A stretch of 64,000 bases of DNA from Glaciecola sp. 33A (GTDB lineage Bacteria > Pseudomonadota > Gammaproteobacteria > Enterobacterales > Alteromonadaceae), in contig NZ_PJAR01000044.1 in the NCBI RefSeq assembly GCF_002836745.1, forward strand, positions 310,001 to 374,000. The letters are read 5' to 3'. The position numbers and the translations under genes are program-made. Under the pieces are notes generated by a model, which did not search any database, was not told the origin of the DNA, and saw nothing but the letters and a program-made list of their open reading frames with translations. Positions 30,681 through 39,567 of the stretch are shown here, one piece after another. The first letter of the stretch is position 1, and every line of letters begins with the position of its first letter.

Positions 30681-32858
30681 ATGGTGAATTATTCAGAATT
30701 AACGCATGGACATTGTGCGCTGCCTTTTGATGTATTAGGGCCTAAGCAAGTAAAAACAAAAACCAGCGTTACTCTCTGGATACCAGAAGCTAAAAAAGCG
30801 ACTCTTTATTGCGCCAAACACAATACAAAATTAGCTCAATTAAGGTTAAGCCCCGAAGGTGTGTTTGTCGGACAATTTAAAACGCCAAAGGAAAATAATT
30901 TCATATATGAAGTTGTTGCTGAGTATGCTGATGGCGAACATCGCTTTATTGACCCTTATCAATTTCAAGCTGAAGCTTATCATGCGGTCCATTTTGTTGA
31001 CCATGAGCCAGAAAATTTATACCAACAAATTGGCGCCCAATTAGTCGGATCCAAAGGTGTGAATGGTGTTCGTTTTGCCGTTTTTGCGCCAAGCGCCGCT
31101 TCCGTATCAGTTATAGGTGACTTTAATATTTGGAACCGTCTGTCACATCCTATGCAGAAAACTGATTTGGGTTACTGGGTTCTGTTTGTACCTGGTATGA
31201 AAGTAGGGGAGAAATATAAATATTCCCTCAAAGACGGTTCTGGACACCAACTGCCAGATAAGGCTGACCCATTGGGATTTCATCATCAACAGTATCCATC
31301 ACATTGCTCTGTCATTTACGATCAAGATGCATACGAATGGAAAGATAATGATTGGTTAACGCGAAAAAATATAAATCATTATAAAACACCAATGAGCATT
31401 TATGAGGTACATCTAGGTTCATGGCGTAAGCCTGGAAATCCAGAACAACGTTATTTACGTTATCAAGAACTTGCCGTAGAGTTAGTCGAGTATGTAAAAG
31501 AGATGGGCTATACGCACATAGAGGTAATGCCCGTATCAGAGTTTCCGTTTGACGGTTCTTGGGGCTATCAACCCGTTGGTCTATTTGCACCAACTAGCCG
31601 CTTTGGTGACCCTGATAGTTTTAAATATTTTGTTGATACCTGTCATCAGCAAAATATTGGCGTCATTGTTGATTGGGTGCCCGCGCACTTTCCTGAAGAT
31701 GGGCATGGTCTAGCGCGCTTTGATGGTTCTAATTTGTATGAATATGAGGATCCTCGTAAGGGCTGGCACCCTGATTGGAATTCATGTATTTACGACTTTG
31801 GCAAACAAACAGTACGCCAATTTTTAGTTGCAAACGCTTTATTCTGGTTCGATAAATATCATGTGGATGGTATCCGAGTTGATGCTGTTGCATCCATGCT
31901 GTATCTGGATTATTCACGCAATGACGATGAGTGGATCCCAAATGTCGATGGTGGTAATTACAATTATGAAGCCATCAGTTTGCTGCAATGGATGAATACA
32001 GAAGTGTATGCAAAGTATCCGTGGGCGATGACAATTGCCGAAGAGTCGACTTCGTTTGCGGGTGTCTCTAAACCAGTGGATGCCGGCGGACTTGGTTTCG
32101 GTTTTAAGTGGAATATGGGGTGGATGCACGATTCATTGCATTATATCGCTAAGGATCCTGCTTATAGACGTTTCCATCATTCAGAATTGACCTTCAGTAT
32201 GGTTTACGGTTTTGATGAAAACTTTATACTGCCTATTTCGCATGACGAGGTCGTGCATGGCAAAGGCTCAATGTTACAAAAAATGCCAGGTGATGAATGG
32301 CAAAAAGCGGCTAATTTGCGCGCATATTATGCTTTTATGTTTGCCCACCCGGGTAAAAAGCTACAGTTTATGGGTAATGAATTTGCCCAAGACCGTGAAT
32401 GGAATCATGATATTTCGCTGGATTGGCATTTGCTAGAGCAACCAACGCATTCGGGTATTAGCAATCTATACAAAAGCTTAAATAAAACCTACCAATCTAC
32501 ACCTGCGTTATATGAATGCGATCATGACCCTGCAGGATTTCGTTGGATAGATCATAATAATGCTGAACAATCGGTAGTATCTTTGCTGCGTCGTAACGCA
32601 AGTAATACCGAACAAGTTGTGGCAGTTGCTAACTTTACTCCTATTCCTAGAGACAACTTTCGTGTTGGCGTAGAACAAAAAGGGGATTATGTTCTTATTC
32701 TGAATACCGACAATGCTGAATACGATGGCAGTGATTATCTTTCATCAACGAATGTAGTGCGTTCAAGTGAAAACCAAGCATGGAATGATTGTCCTTATTC
32801 TATCGTGATAACTCTGCCGCCTTTGAGCGTGCTAATGCTGAAGTGGAATAAATCCTAA
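30681..32858 (+). CDS. glgB: 1,4-alpha-glucan branching enzyme
   Basis: A GH13 enzyme that makes alpha-1,6 branches in glycogen. At 725 aa it has the N1 and CBM48 modules (about 1-220) before the catalytic domain. Catalytic residues lie in DGIRVDAVASMLYLDY (nucleophile Asp), TIAEEST (acid/base Glu) and LPISHDEVVHGKGSM. GGAG lies 7 bases before the ATG and the gene starts 14 bp after malQ. No glgC, glgA or glgP is seen in this window, so glycogen synthesis needs genes elsewhere. Confidence 0.96.
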   Translation: MVNYSELTHGHCALPFDVLGPKQVKTKTSVTLWIPEAKKATLYCAKHNTKLAQLRLSPEGVFVGQFKTPKENNFIYEVVAEYADGEHRFIDPYQFQAEAYHAVHFVDHEPENLYQQIGAQLVGSKGVNGVRFAVFAPSAASVSVIGDFNIWNRLSHPMQKTDLGYWVLFVPGMKVGEKYKYSLKDGSGHQLPDKADPLGFHHQQYPSHCSVIYDQDAYEWKDNDWLTRKNINHYKTPMSIYEVHLGSWRKPGNPEQRYLRYQELAVELVEYVKEMGYTHIEVMPVSEFPFDGSWGYQPVGLFAPTSRFGDPDSFKYFVDTCHQQNIGVIVDWVPAHFPEDGHGLARFDGSNLYEYEDPRKGWHPDWNSCIYDFGKQTVRQFLVANALFWFDKYHVDGIRVDAVASMLYLDYSRNDDEWIPNVDGGNYNYEAISLLQWMNTEVYAKYPWAMTIAEESTSFAGVSKPVDAGGLGFGFKWNMGWMHDSLHYIAKDPAYRRFHHSELTFSMVYGFDENFILPISHDEVVHGKGSMLQKMPGDEWQKAANLRAYYAFMFAHPGKKLQFMGNEFAQDREWNHDISLDWHLLEQPTHSGISNLYKSLNKTYQSTPALYECDHDPAGFRWIDHNNAEQSVVSLLRRNASNTEQVVAVANFTPIPRDNFRVGVEQKGDYVLILNTDNAEYDGSDYLSSTNVVRSSENQAWNDCPYSIVITLPPLSVLMLKWNKS

Positions 32859-32860
32859 TT

Positions 32861-35026
32861 ATGTTTGAAATATCGTCTGGTCACGATTTTGGCTTATTAC
32901 CCGGACAGGTCGCTCCGTTTGGTGCGACTTTGCATCGCGATGGTTGCAACTTCTCAATTTATTGCCCTGACGCTCAAGATGTTTATCTTTGCTTGTTCGA
33001 CAAGGACGACCATGAAGTGGTGCAAATAAAACTTGAGCAGCGTGTTCAATCAAAATGGTTTGGTTTTGTTAGCAACATCAAAGAAGGGCAAAAATACGCA
33101 TACAGAGTGAATTCGAAACTTAATCGCAAAGTAAATTTTGAGATGGATTTAGGGCGCTTGCTTATAGATCCCTATGCAAAACAATTAAGCCATGCATTGA
33201 ATTGGGATGGTGAGGCTTACTTGGGAGTACCTAAATCTATTTTAGGTGATTCTGTAAAGGACAATCAAGCTTTTATTCCAAAGTCAATTGTGACGGCCTG
33301 TGCCTCTAATGAAGCAGGGGCGGATGCGAATTTGTCTAGTTTGCGCAAGGTTTTAAATACGCAGCACAAAGGCAATATCCAGCAAGATAGAATTATCTAT
33401 GAAGCGCATATTAAAGGGTTAACACAATTGCATCCTGACGTGCCAGCAGAACAAAGAGGTACATACTTGGGGGCGTGCCATCCTAGTGTCTTGGCGCATC
33501 TTGAAAAATTAGGCGTCACCTGCATTCAGTTCTTACCTATTTTTGCTTTTATGCCAGAACCTTTTATTAGTGACAAAGGATTAACTAATTATTGGGGATA
33601 CAACCCAATTAATTTTTTTAGTCCGGATCCAAGATATTGCATCAAAGATGCACTTGCTGAGTGCAGAAAGATGGTAAGTGAATATCAAAAAGCGGGTTTT
33701 GAAGTCATATTGGATGTTGTTTTTAATCATACAGCGGAAAGTGGCGAGCCCGGCAGTATATTGTCTTTCAAAGGCTTTTGTCACAAACATGCTTATTTAC
33801 AAGTTGAAAATGATGAGCTAAACACGCCCACCTATATTAACTATTCTGGTTGCGGCAATACGGTAAACTCCGCAAATACTTACATGATGACTCTTATTAT
33901 AGATTCACTGCGATATTGGGTAACTGAAGTCGGGGTTGACGGTTTCAGGTTTGATTTAGCTGCCTCTTTAGGCCGAGAGCCATTAGATTTTCATGCCGAT
34001 GCTGTTGTGTTTAAAATACTTAGGCAAGACCCTGTTTTAAAGGGTGTTGTAATGATAGCTGAGCCTTGGGATATTGGACCTGGAGGCTACCAACTAGGCC
34101 AGTTTCCAGACTATTGGCTTGAAGTTAATGATAAGTTTAGAGACACAGTACGAGGATTTTGGCGCTCAGATACTGGCTTGAAAGCAGCATTTGCGACTCG
34201 TTTTATGGGTTCTAGAGACGTTTTTCCAAAAGGCGTTAGACCGATGAAAACGAGTGTAAATAACGTGACTTATCATGATGGTTTTACGTTACATGATATG
34301 GTTAGCTATTCACAAAAGCACAACCTCGCAAACTTAGAAGATAACTATGACGGACATAACCATAACCTGAGTGATAATTACGGTGTAGAAGGGGAAACAA
34401 CCGACACCGTTATTTTGGCTTTGCGCGAAAAGCAAAAACGTAATTTGTTTAGCACCTTAATTTTGTCTCAAGGAACCCCGCATATATTAGGTGGCGATGA
34501 GTTAAGCCGCAGCCAAAAAGGCAATAACAACGCCTATTGCCAAGACAACGAACTTAATTGGTTAAATTGGGAATTAGATGCGAGCCAATCGGCATTTCTT
34601 GCGTTTAGCCAATATGTCATTGCGTTGCGCAAAAACAACCCTTTGTTGAGCCGAATGATGTTTGAGGATGATCAGTTTAACAACGAAGTAAACATCGAAA
34701 CCACTGATTGGTATCGCATAGACGGGACGTTTAAGCGAGACCAAGACTGGACTAACGATAGCCATCATTGTTTCGCTTTGCACTTAGTAGGACATACCAG
34801 CTCATTTGGTGATATGTCCGATGTTGTTTTTCAAGAATGGCTATATATTGTTAATAGTTCAACAGAAAATGTTGAGTTTAATTTACCTTTGCTGTTGAAC
34901 ACTCAGGATTGGGAATGCGTATTGAATACTGCTCTGAGTGAAGTAGCGCAATATAGTTCAGAAAAAGTCAGCCCATTGCTAATGATGGAATCGCGTAGTT
35001 TTTGTTTGTTAAAGCTGAAAGCTTAA
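32861..35026 (+). CDS. glgX: Glycogen debranching enzyme GlgX
   Basis: An isoamylase-type GH13 protein of 721 aa that hydrolyses alpha-1,6 branches of limit dextrins. It has an N-terminal CBM48 domain (PFGATLHRDGCNFSIYCPDA) and a catalytic barrel. Key motifs are VILDVVFNHTAESGE, VDGFRFDLAASLGRE (nucleophile), MIAEPWDIGPGGYQLG (acid/base) and TYHDGFTLHDMVSYS. It begins 2 bp after glgB with no clear Shine-Dalgarno, suggesting translational coupling. With MalQ it would recycle branches trimmed by glycogen phosphorylase. Confidence 0.95.
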   Translation: MFEISSGHDFGLLPGQVAPFGATLHRDGCNFSIYCPDAQDVYLCLFDKDDHEVVQIKLEQRVQSKWFGFVSNIKEGQKYAYRVNSKLNRKVNFEMDLGRLLIDPYAKQLSHALNWDGEAYLGVPKSILGDSVKDNQAFIPKSIVTACASNEAGADANLSSLRKVLNTQHKGNIQQDRIIYEAHIKGLTQLHPDVPAEQRGTYLGACHPSVLAHLEKLGVTCIQFLPIFAFMPEPFISDKGLTNYWGYNPINFFSPDPRYCIKDALAECRKMVSEYQKAGFEVILDVVFNHTAESGEPGSILSFKGFCHKHAYLQVENDELNTPTYINYSGCGNTVNSANTYMMTLIIDSLRYWVTEVGVDGFRFDLAASLGREPLDFHADAVVFKILRQDPVLKGVVMIAEPWDIGPGGYQLGQFPDYWLEVNDKFRDTVRGFWRSDTGLKAAFATRFMGSRDVFPKGVRPMKTSVNNVTYHDGFTLHDMVSYSQKHNLANLEDNYDGHNHNLSDNYGVEGETTDTVILALREKQKRNLFSTLILSQGTPHILGGDELSRSQKGNNNAYCQDNELNWLNWELDASQSAFLAFSQYVIALRKNNPLLSRMMFEDDQFNNEVNIETTDWYRIDGTFKRDQDWTNDSHHCFALHLVGHTSSFGDMSDVVFQEWLYIVNSSTENVEFNLPLLLNTQDWECVLNTALSEVAQYSSEKVSPLLMMESRSFCLLKLKA

Positions 35027-35180
35027 GCCTGTGTTGGATGATGACTCAGGCTGACCGGTTATAAGAGTAAGCGTTGCTTTGTAAAAATCCAAATTCGAAC
35101 AAAAGAAATCGTAAAGCTGTTTATCCGATTGTACTTTGAATGGTATTATCATAGCCTACTCGAAGAAAAGAGAACTATAC

Positions 35181-36737
35181 ATGACTGTTAGATTCGTAAA
35201 TCCCGAAAAAAATGAAGCATCAACCTTATGTGATATAGGATTTATAGGATTGGGGGTAATGGGAAAAAATCTCACACTCAACTTGGCTGATAACGGCTAC
35301 AAGGTGGCTTGTTTCGACCTCGACCAAAGTAAAATAGATGCCATTGTCAGTCAGGATGATTTAGAGCGAAAAACGCCTGAGCCAAGAGTTGTCGGCTGTC
35401 GTTCATATACTGAATTGCTGAAAAATCTCAAAGCGCCGCATACCATCATATTGTCTGTTCCCGCCGGTGAGCCAGTTGACCATGTTTGTCATCACTTAAT
35501 CGATGCTGGCGTGCAAGCAGACGATATTGTTGTGGATACTGGAAATAGTCTATGGACCGATTCGGTTGAGCGTGAGGCCAAATACAAAGGTAAATTCATC
35601 TTTTTCTCTACCGCGATTTCCGGCGGTGAAGTTGGTGCTCGTTTTGGGCCCTCACTCATGCCATCTGGCGACCCATATGCATGGACTCGTATCGAATCTA
35701 TTTGGCAAGCAATAGCGGGCAAAGTCGATCCTAAAACAGGTTTGCCCATTGAGTCTTATGAGGTAGGTAAGCCTATCACTGAGGGCGATCCTTGCGCCAC
35801 TTATATAGGCCCTGTTGGCGCCGGGCATTATGTTAAGATGGTTCACAACGGCATCGAGTATGCTGACATGCAGCTTATTTGTGAGGCCTACCACATTATG
35901 CGTAATGGGCTTGATATGAGCCCTAAAGAGATTGCACAAACCTATCGAGATTGGAATAAGGGTGAATTAAATAGTTATCTGATTGAAATAAGTGCAGAGG
36001 TACTAGATCAACTTGATCCTGAGACAGGTGCTGCACTCGTTGACGTTATAATGGACAAAGCGGGTCAAAAAGGCACTGGTTTATGGACTGCTGTTAGTGC
36101 TCTGCAAGTTGGCAGTCCTGCGCAAACAATTACGCAGGCAGTTTTTGCAAGAAGCTTATCTTCCTTTAAAAAAGAACGTGTCATCGCTAGCCAAAAGCTG
36201 TCCGGTCCTGACCCATCAATGACACATGTTGAGGCGAAAGAAACCGTTATAAAACAGTTGCATGACGCACTTTATTGTTCCAAAATATGTGCATACGCAC
36301 AAGGCTTCCAGTTAATGAATATTGCTGCTAAAGAGCACGGTTGGAAATTAGACTTTGCTGAAATTGCTAAAATTTGGCGTGCAGGCTGCATCATACGTGC
36401 CGTTTTCTTACAATCTATTAGTAAAGCCTATGAAAATGACGAGCACTTAGAAAACTTATTGTTGGATCCGTTCTTTATTGAACAAATTAATAAATATCAA
36501 ACAAATTGGCGCAGAGCGATCGCATCAGCAAGCATTGCAGGTATTCCTTGCCCCGCGATGTCTTCGGCTTTAAGTTATTACGATTCATATCGCTGCGAAG
36601 TATTGCCAGCTAACTTATTACAAGGACAACGTGACTTTTTTGGTGCTCACACTTTTTCACGTAATGATAAGCCAGAAAACAAAAAATATCACATTGAATG
36701 GAATACTCATGATAGAGCTCAAGTTACTGTTAAATAG
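35181..36737 (+). CDS. gnd: 6-phosphogluconate dehydrogenase, decarboxylating
   Basis: Oxidative pentose-phosphate enzyme converting 6-phosphogluconate to ribulose-5-phosphate, CO2 and NADPH. The N-terminal cofactor motif IGLGVMGKNLTLNLADNGYKV, the substrate motif AISGGEVGARFGPSLMPSG and the catalytic Lys region GHYVKMVHNGIEYADMQ are intact. ATG 35181 (MTVRFVNPEKN) gives 518 aa, slightly longer than the usual 468-510 aa forms because of an N-terminal lead-in. The frame is open to 35136. It competes with Edd for the same substrate. Confidence 0.95.
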   Translation: MTVRFVNPEKNEASTLCDIGFIGLGVMGKNLTLNLADNGYKVACFDLDQSKIDAIVSQDDLERKTPEPRVVGCRSYTELLKNLKAPHTIILSVPAGEPVDHVCHHLIDAGVQADDIVVDTGNSLWTDSVEREAKYKGKFIFFSTAISGGEVGARFGPSLMPSGDPYAWTRIESIWQAIAGKVDPKTGLPIESYEVGKPITEGDPCATYIGPVGAGHYVKMVHNGIEYADMQLICEAYHIMRNGLDMSPKEIAQTYRDWNKGELNSYLIEISAEVLDQLDPETGAALVDVIMDKAGQKGTGLWTAVSALQVGSPAQTITQAVFARSLSSFKKERVIASQKLSGPDPSMTHVEAKETVIKQLHDALYCSKICAYAQGFQLMNIAAKEHGWKLDFAEIAKIWRAGCIIRAVFLQSISKAYENDEHLENLLLDPFFIEQINKYQTNWRRAIASASIAGIPCPAMSSALSYYDSYRCEVLPANLLQGQRDFFGAHTFSRNDKPENKKYHIEWNTHDRAQVTVK

Positions 36738-36754
36738 TAACAAGTCGAAGATAA

Positions 36755-36907
36755 GTGGCAAATATAACTGAAATCGTATGCAAAAATTGTGAAGCGCATT
36801 TAGGTCATGTATTCGATGATGGTCCTAAGCTAAATGGACAGCAATATTGCGCAAATTCAATTGCTTTGTGCCTTGAAAATCAAGCAGATTACGTGAAATC
36901 AATTTAA
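36755..36907 (+). pseudogene. Stand-alone C-terminal half of a zinc-type MsrB
   Basis: A 50-codon ORF (GTG at 36755) translated by hand contains [16 protein letters not shown] and [11 protein letters not shown]. This is the C-terminal part of peptide-methionine (R)-S-oxide reductase: the second zinc CxxC, the [10 protein letters not shown] signature, and the catalytic Cys in the (R)YCxNS motif. An in-frame stop (TAA 36752-36754) lies immediately before it, and only 17 bp separate it from gnd, so the N-terminal half is absent. It is most likely a truncated remnant of msrB. A functional micro-protein cannot be excluded because the frame is open and the motifs are well kept. In E. coli, msrB neighbours gapA. 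Confidence 0.65.
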
Positions 36908-36922
36908 TTACACTTTTTTTGA

Positions 36923-36937
36923 TGTAAGTTTGTTACA
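36923..36937. promoter_or_regulatory. Palindrome, HexR-box-like, after the msrB remnant
   Basis: TGTAAGTTTGTTACA is a TGTA-N7-TACA palindrome (13 of 15 to the HexR consensus), extended to GATGTAA/TTACATC. It could also fold as a 7 bp hairpin ending gnd transcription, but its T run lies before, not after, the stem. Confidence 0.35.
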
Positions 36938-37338
36938 TCTGAAGGTTTTGAATTGATTTGCTCTTTCTCAAGGTGTTTATTCTTCTTTGAGTGTGTTCAA
37001 ATTCAACAATAGTGATTTGTAAACAGAGCGTTAGAATTATATTCACATAACTAATAGTACATTTGTAGCCTACTTTAATTTAATTTGTACTCGTTTTTGT
37101 TAGTTTGAAAACCCCATATCTCATTAATCCGATGAATCCCATTGGTTGTTTGTAGACAAATTACAAACATAAACACGTTGTTCCCGATAAATACTAAAAA
37201 AGTGAAATTTATCAACAATTTGGCATAAGCTAATGGATTGCATAGAATGCGCGCACGCAAGTCGAGCATTGCCGTTTATAACGTGCGATATTGGACAATT
37301 AAGAGCAACACTTACATTATGTTTAGAGGGCACTTTGC
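36938..37338. other. Long non-coding leader region upstream of gapB
   Basis: About 400 bp of AT-rich sequence with no credible ORF. It contains the HexR-like site at 37151-37165 and presumably the gapB promoter. I see no hairpin with a T tract and no recognisable riboswitch. Confidence 0.4.
37151..37165. promoter_or_regulatory. Candidate HexR box upstream of gapB
   Basis: TGTAGACAAATTACA fits TGTA-N7-TACA; with flanks it reads TTTGTA-N7-TACAAA, a perfect 6 bp inverted repeat. It is about 175 bp upstream of the gapB start. HexR control of gapB-type genes is established in Shewanella. Confidence 0.5.
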
Positions 37339-38823
37339 ATGAATCAGCAGTTCGAACAGGAATTATTATCTAGTTGGCAAGAAAGACAAGAATTTGCGGA
37401 AAAAATGTTACCAATTATTGGTCGTCTTTACCGCAATCATTGTGTGGAAATTACAGTATATGGGCGCACATTGCTTAATGCTAGCGCCATTGACGTAATT
37501 AAGGCACACCGAACGGTAAGGCGTCATGAGGGCGAAAAACTGCGATTAAGAGAAAGTTGGCCTGTACTCGAAGCTGTTAGCAAAATGCAACTGGCTCCAG
37601 TTGAAATTGATATAGGTAAACTCGCGTTTGATTTCTATTATGCTGATAAAACGGGTACAGCGAATGATGGGAAAAATAGAACAAATTTACAGGCTTATCT
37701 AAATGAAGAGCTAAAAGAGGTTCATAACGCCGCCGATAATCATCCAACTACGGACGTGGTTTTATACGGATTTGGTCGTATTGGACGCTTATTAGCAAGA
37801 CTCTTAATTGAGCGCCAGGGTAAAAATAATAAACTCAGACTACGTGCCATTGTCGTCCGTGGCGGCAGAGAAGGCGATTTAGAAAAGCGCGCGAGTTTGT
37901 TGCGTCGTGACTCGGTGCATGGCCTTTTCAATGGCAGTATTACGATAGATGAAGAGCGTAAAGCAATTAAAGCCAACGGCTCTTATATTCAAGTTATTTA
38001 TGCGGATAGTCCTGATGAAATTGATTACACGCAGTACGGTATCGATAATGCGATCATTGTCGACAATACAGGGATGTGGCGAGATGAAGAAGGCTTGGGT
38101 TTGCATCTGAAGTCAACGGGTGCTGCTAAAGTATTGTTAACAGCACCGGGTAAGGGCGACATAAAGAATATCGTGCATGGCGTTAATCATGATGATATTT
38201 TGACTACAGACAAAATATTATCGGCAGCCAGTTGCACCACAAATGCAATCACCCCTGTTTTAAAGGCATTAGACGAGAAATACGGTATTGAAAATGGACA
38301 TGTTGAAACGGTGCATTCATTTACCAATGATCAGAATTTGATCGATAACTACCACAAAGCGGATAGACGCGGGCGCAGTGCTTCATTAAATATGGTGATC
38401 ACTGAAACAGGCGCAGCGAAAGCGGTTGCCAAAGCTTATCCGCAACTTGCCGGTAAGTTAACAGGTAACGCGATACGGGTTCCAACGCCGAATGTATCCT
38501 TAGCGATTTTAAACTTGAACTTAAAATCAGTAACGGATAAGGAAAGTATCAACAACTATCTGCAAAACGTCAGTTTATTCTCTGATTTACAACACCAGAT
38601 CGACTTTACTGCATCAAAGGAAATAGTATCAACTGATTTGGTAGGCACCAGAGCTGCCAGTGTGGTTGATTCGCAAGCGACTATTGTCGCCGACAACCGT
38701 GCTACTTTATACATATGGTACGACAACGAGTTTGGCTATAGCTGTCAGGTTATGCGAGTGGTAAGAGACATGGCTGGGTTAAGGTATCCATTGGTCCCAA
38801 AAGTTAATATAATAGGGGCTTAA
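37339..38823 (+). CDS. gapB: Long-form glyceraldehyde-3-phosphate dehydrogenase (GapB-like)
   Basis: A 494 aa GAPDH with about 130 extra N-terminal residues of unknown function before the Rossmann motif [17 protein letters not shown]. The catalytic Cys is present in AASCTTNAITPV and the catalytic His in ETVHSFTNDQ. The loop that holds the NAD-selecting Asp in GapA (AINDLLD) reads VVRGGREGD here, with no Asp at that place. This suggests NADP use and a gluconeogenic role, by analogy with B. subtilis GapB. Such long forms are common in marine gammaproteobacteria. It stands alone with a long upstream region containing HexR-like boxes. Confidence 0.88.
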   Translation: MNQQFEQELLSSWQERQEFAEKMLPIIGRLYRNHCVEITVYGRTLLNASAIDVIKAHRTVRRHEGEKLRLRESWPVLEAVSKMQLAPVEIDIGKLAFDFYYADKTGTANDGKNRTNLQAYLNEELKEVHNAADNHPTTDVVLYGFGRIGRLLARLLIERQGKNNKLRLRAIVVRGGREGDLEKRASLLRRDSVHGLFNGSITIDEERKAIKANGSYIQVIYADSPDEIDYTQYGIDNAIIVDNTGMWRDEEGLGLHLKSTGAAKVLLTAPGKGDIKNIVHGVNHDDILTTDKILSAASCTTNAITPVLKALDEKYGIENGHVETVHSFTNDQNLIDNYHKADRRGRSASLNMVITETGAAKAVAKAYPQLAGKLTGNAIRVPTPNVSLAILNLNLKSVTDKESINNYLQNVSLFSDLQHQIDFTASKEIVSTDLVGTRAASVVDSQATIVADNRATLYIWYDNEFGYSCQVMRVVRDMAGLRYPLVPKVNIIGA

Positions 38824-38927
38824 TTCAAGTACGCTGAGATTTTTGATAAGGTTGCCGTATCTGCTCAGACATGGCAACTAGTCACACTGTCAAACGGTTA
38901 TAAACTGCAACGACACTTGGAATAAAT

Positions 38928-39434
38928 GTGGACATAAAATCGTTTTTTAAAAAATGCGCGTGGACTCGAGATATCCTCATCGTTGGACTCATCATTGCTG
39001 GCGTGATGGCCTATCAAAATCGCAACCTTTTAGAGGACAATGGTTCTATTCAAATTGCTGCTCAAAACTTTGTGCAACTAAATGGTGATATGTATTCTCT
39101 TGCGCCGAGTAACAAAAAAACCCTGATCTATTTTTTTGCGCCTTGGTGTAACGTTTGTAAGATGAGTATTGGAAATTTAGATGTTGTAGATACCAATGAA
39201 TATAATGTAGTTAGAGTTGCCTTGGATTATCAGTCGGTAGAAGAAATAAAAGCTTTTGCGAACGACGCAGGCGTGCAGGGGATCGTTTTACTTGGTGGTG
39301 AGCCTCACAAGAAACGCTTTAATATAAGCGGATATCCTACCTATTACATATTAAATGAAAATTTACAGGTTATTAAACATGATATGGGCTACAGCACATC
39401 CTTAGGTTTGAAATTGAGAACTGTAACTCTATAA
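38928..39434 (+). CDS. Membrane-anchored thioredoxin-like (TlpA/ResA-type) protein
   Basis: A 168 aa protein with one N-terminal membrane helix (about 15-32, preceded by Lys/Arg) that would place the rest in the periplasm. A thioredoxin fold follows, with the active site APWCNVCK near residue 73 and the cis-proline segment SGYPTYYI near residue 138. It is expected to be a thiol-disulfide exchange protein; partners are unknown. The start is GTG 38928 with TTGGA 8 bases upstream. There are no cytochrome-maturation genes next to it. Confidence 0.85.
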   Translation: MDIKSFFKKCAWTRDILIVGLIIAGVMAYQNRNLLEDNGSIQIAAQNFVQLNGDMYSLAPSNKKTLIYFFAPWCNVCKMSIGNLDVVDTNEYNVVRVALDYQSVEEIKAFANDAGVQGIVLLGGEPHKKRFNISGYPTYYILNENLQVIKHDMGYSTSLGLKLRTVTL

Positions 39435-39567
39435 ATATATAAATTAGTGAGTTTTCGATATAATATTCGACTAATGAGTTAATAAAAAGCAAGAAAAGCG
39501 CTTTACTGTATTACCGAATAAAATTGCCTATGGTAAAGTAAGAAAAAAGTAGGAATTCAGCCTAAAA

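Noticed and set aside
35026-35052. AGCCTG/CAGGCT inverted repeat after glgX as a terminator
   Set aside because: Short stem, 15-base loop and no T tract.
37075-37333. Two overlapping minus-strand frames in the gapB leader
   Set aside because: Low-quality translations with no homology that I recognise, no ribosome-binding site, and they overlap each other; the region fits better as a regulatory leader.
38850-38877. GTTGCC/GGCAAC inverted repeat after gapB as a terminator
   Set aside because: Six bp arms with a 16-base loop and no T tract; too weak to call.
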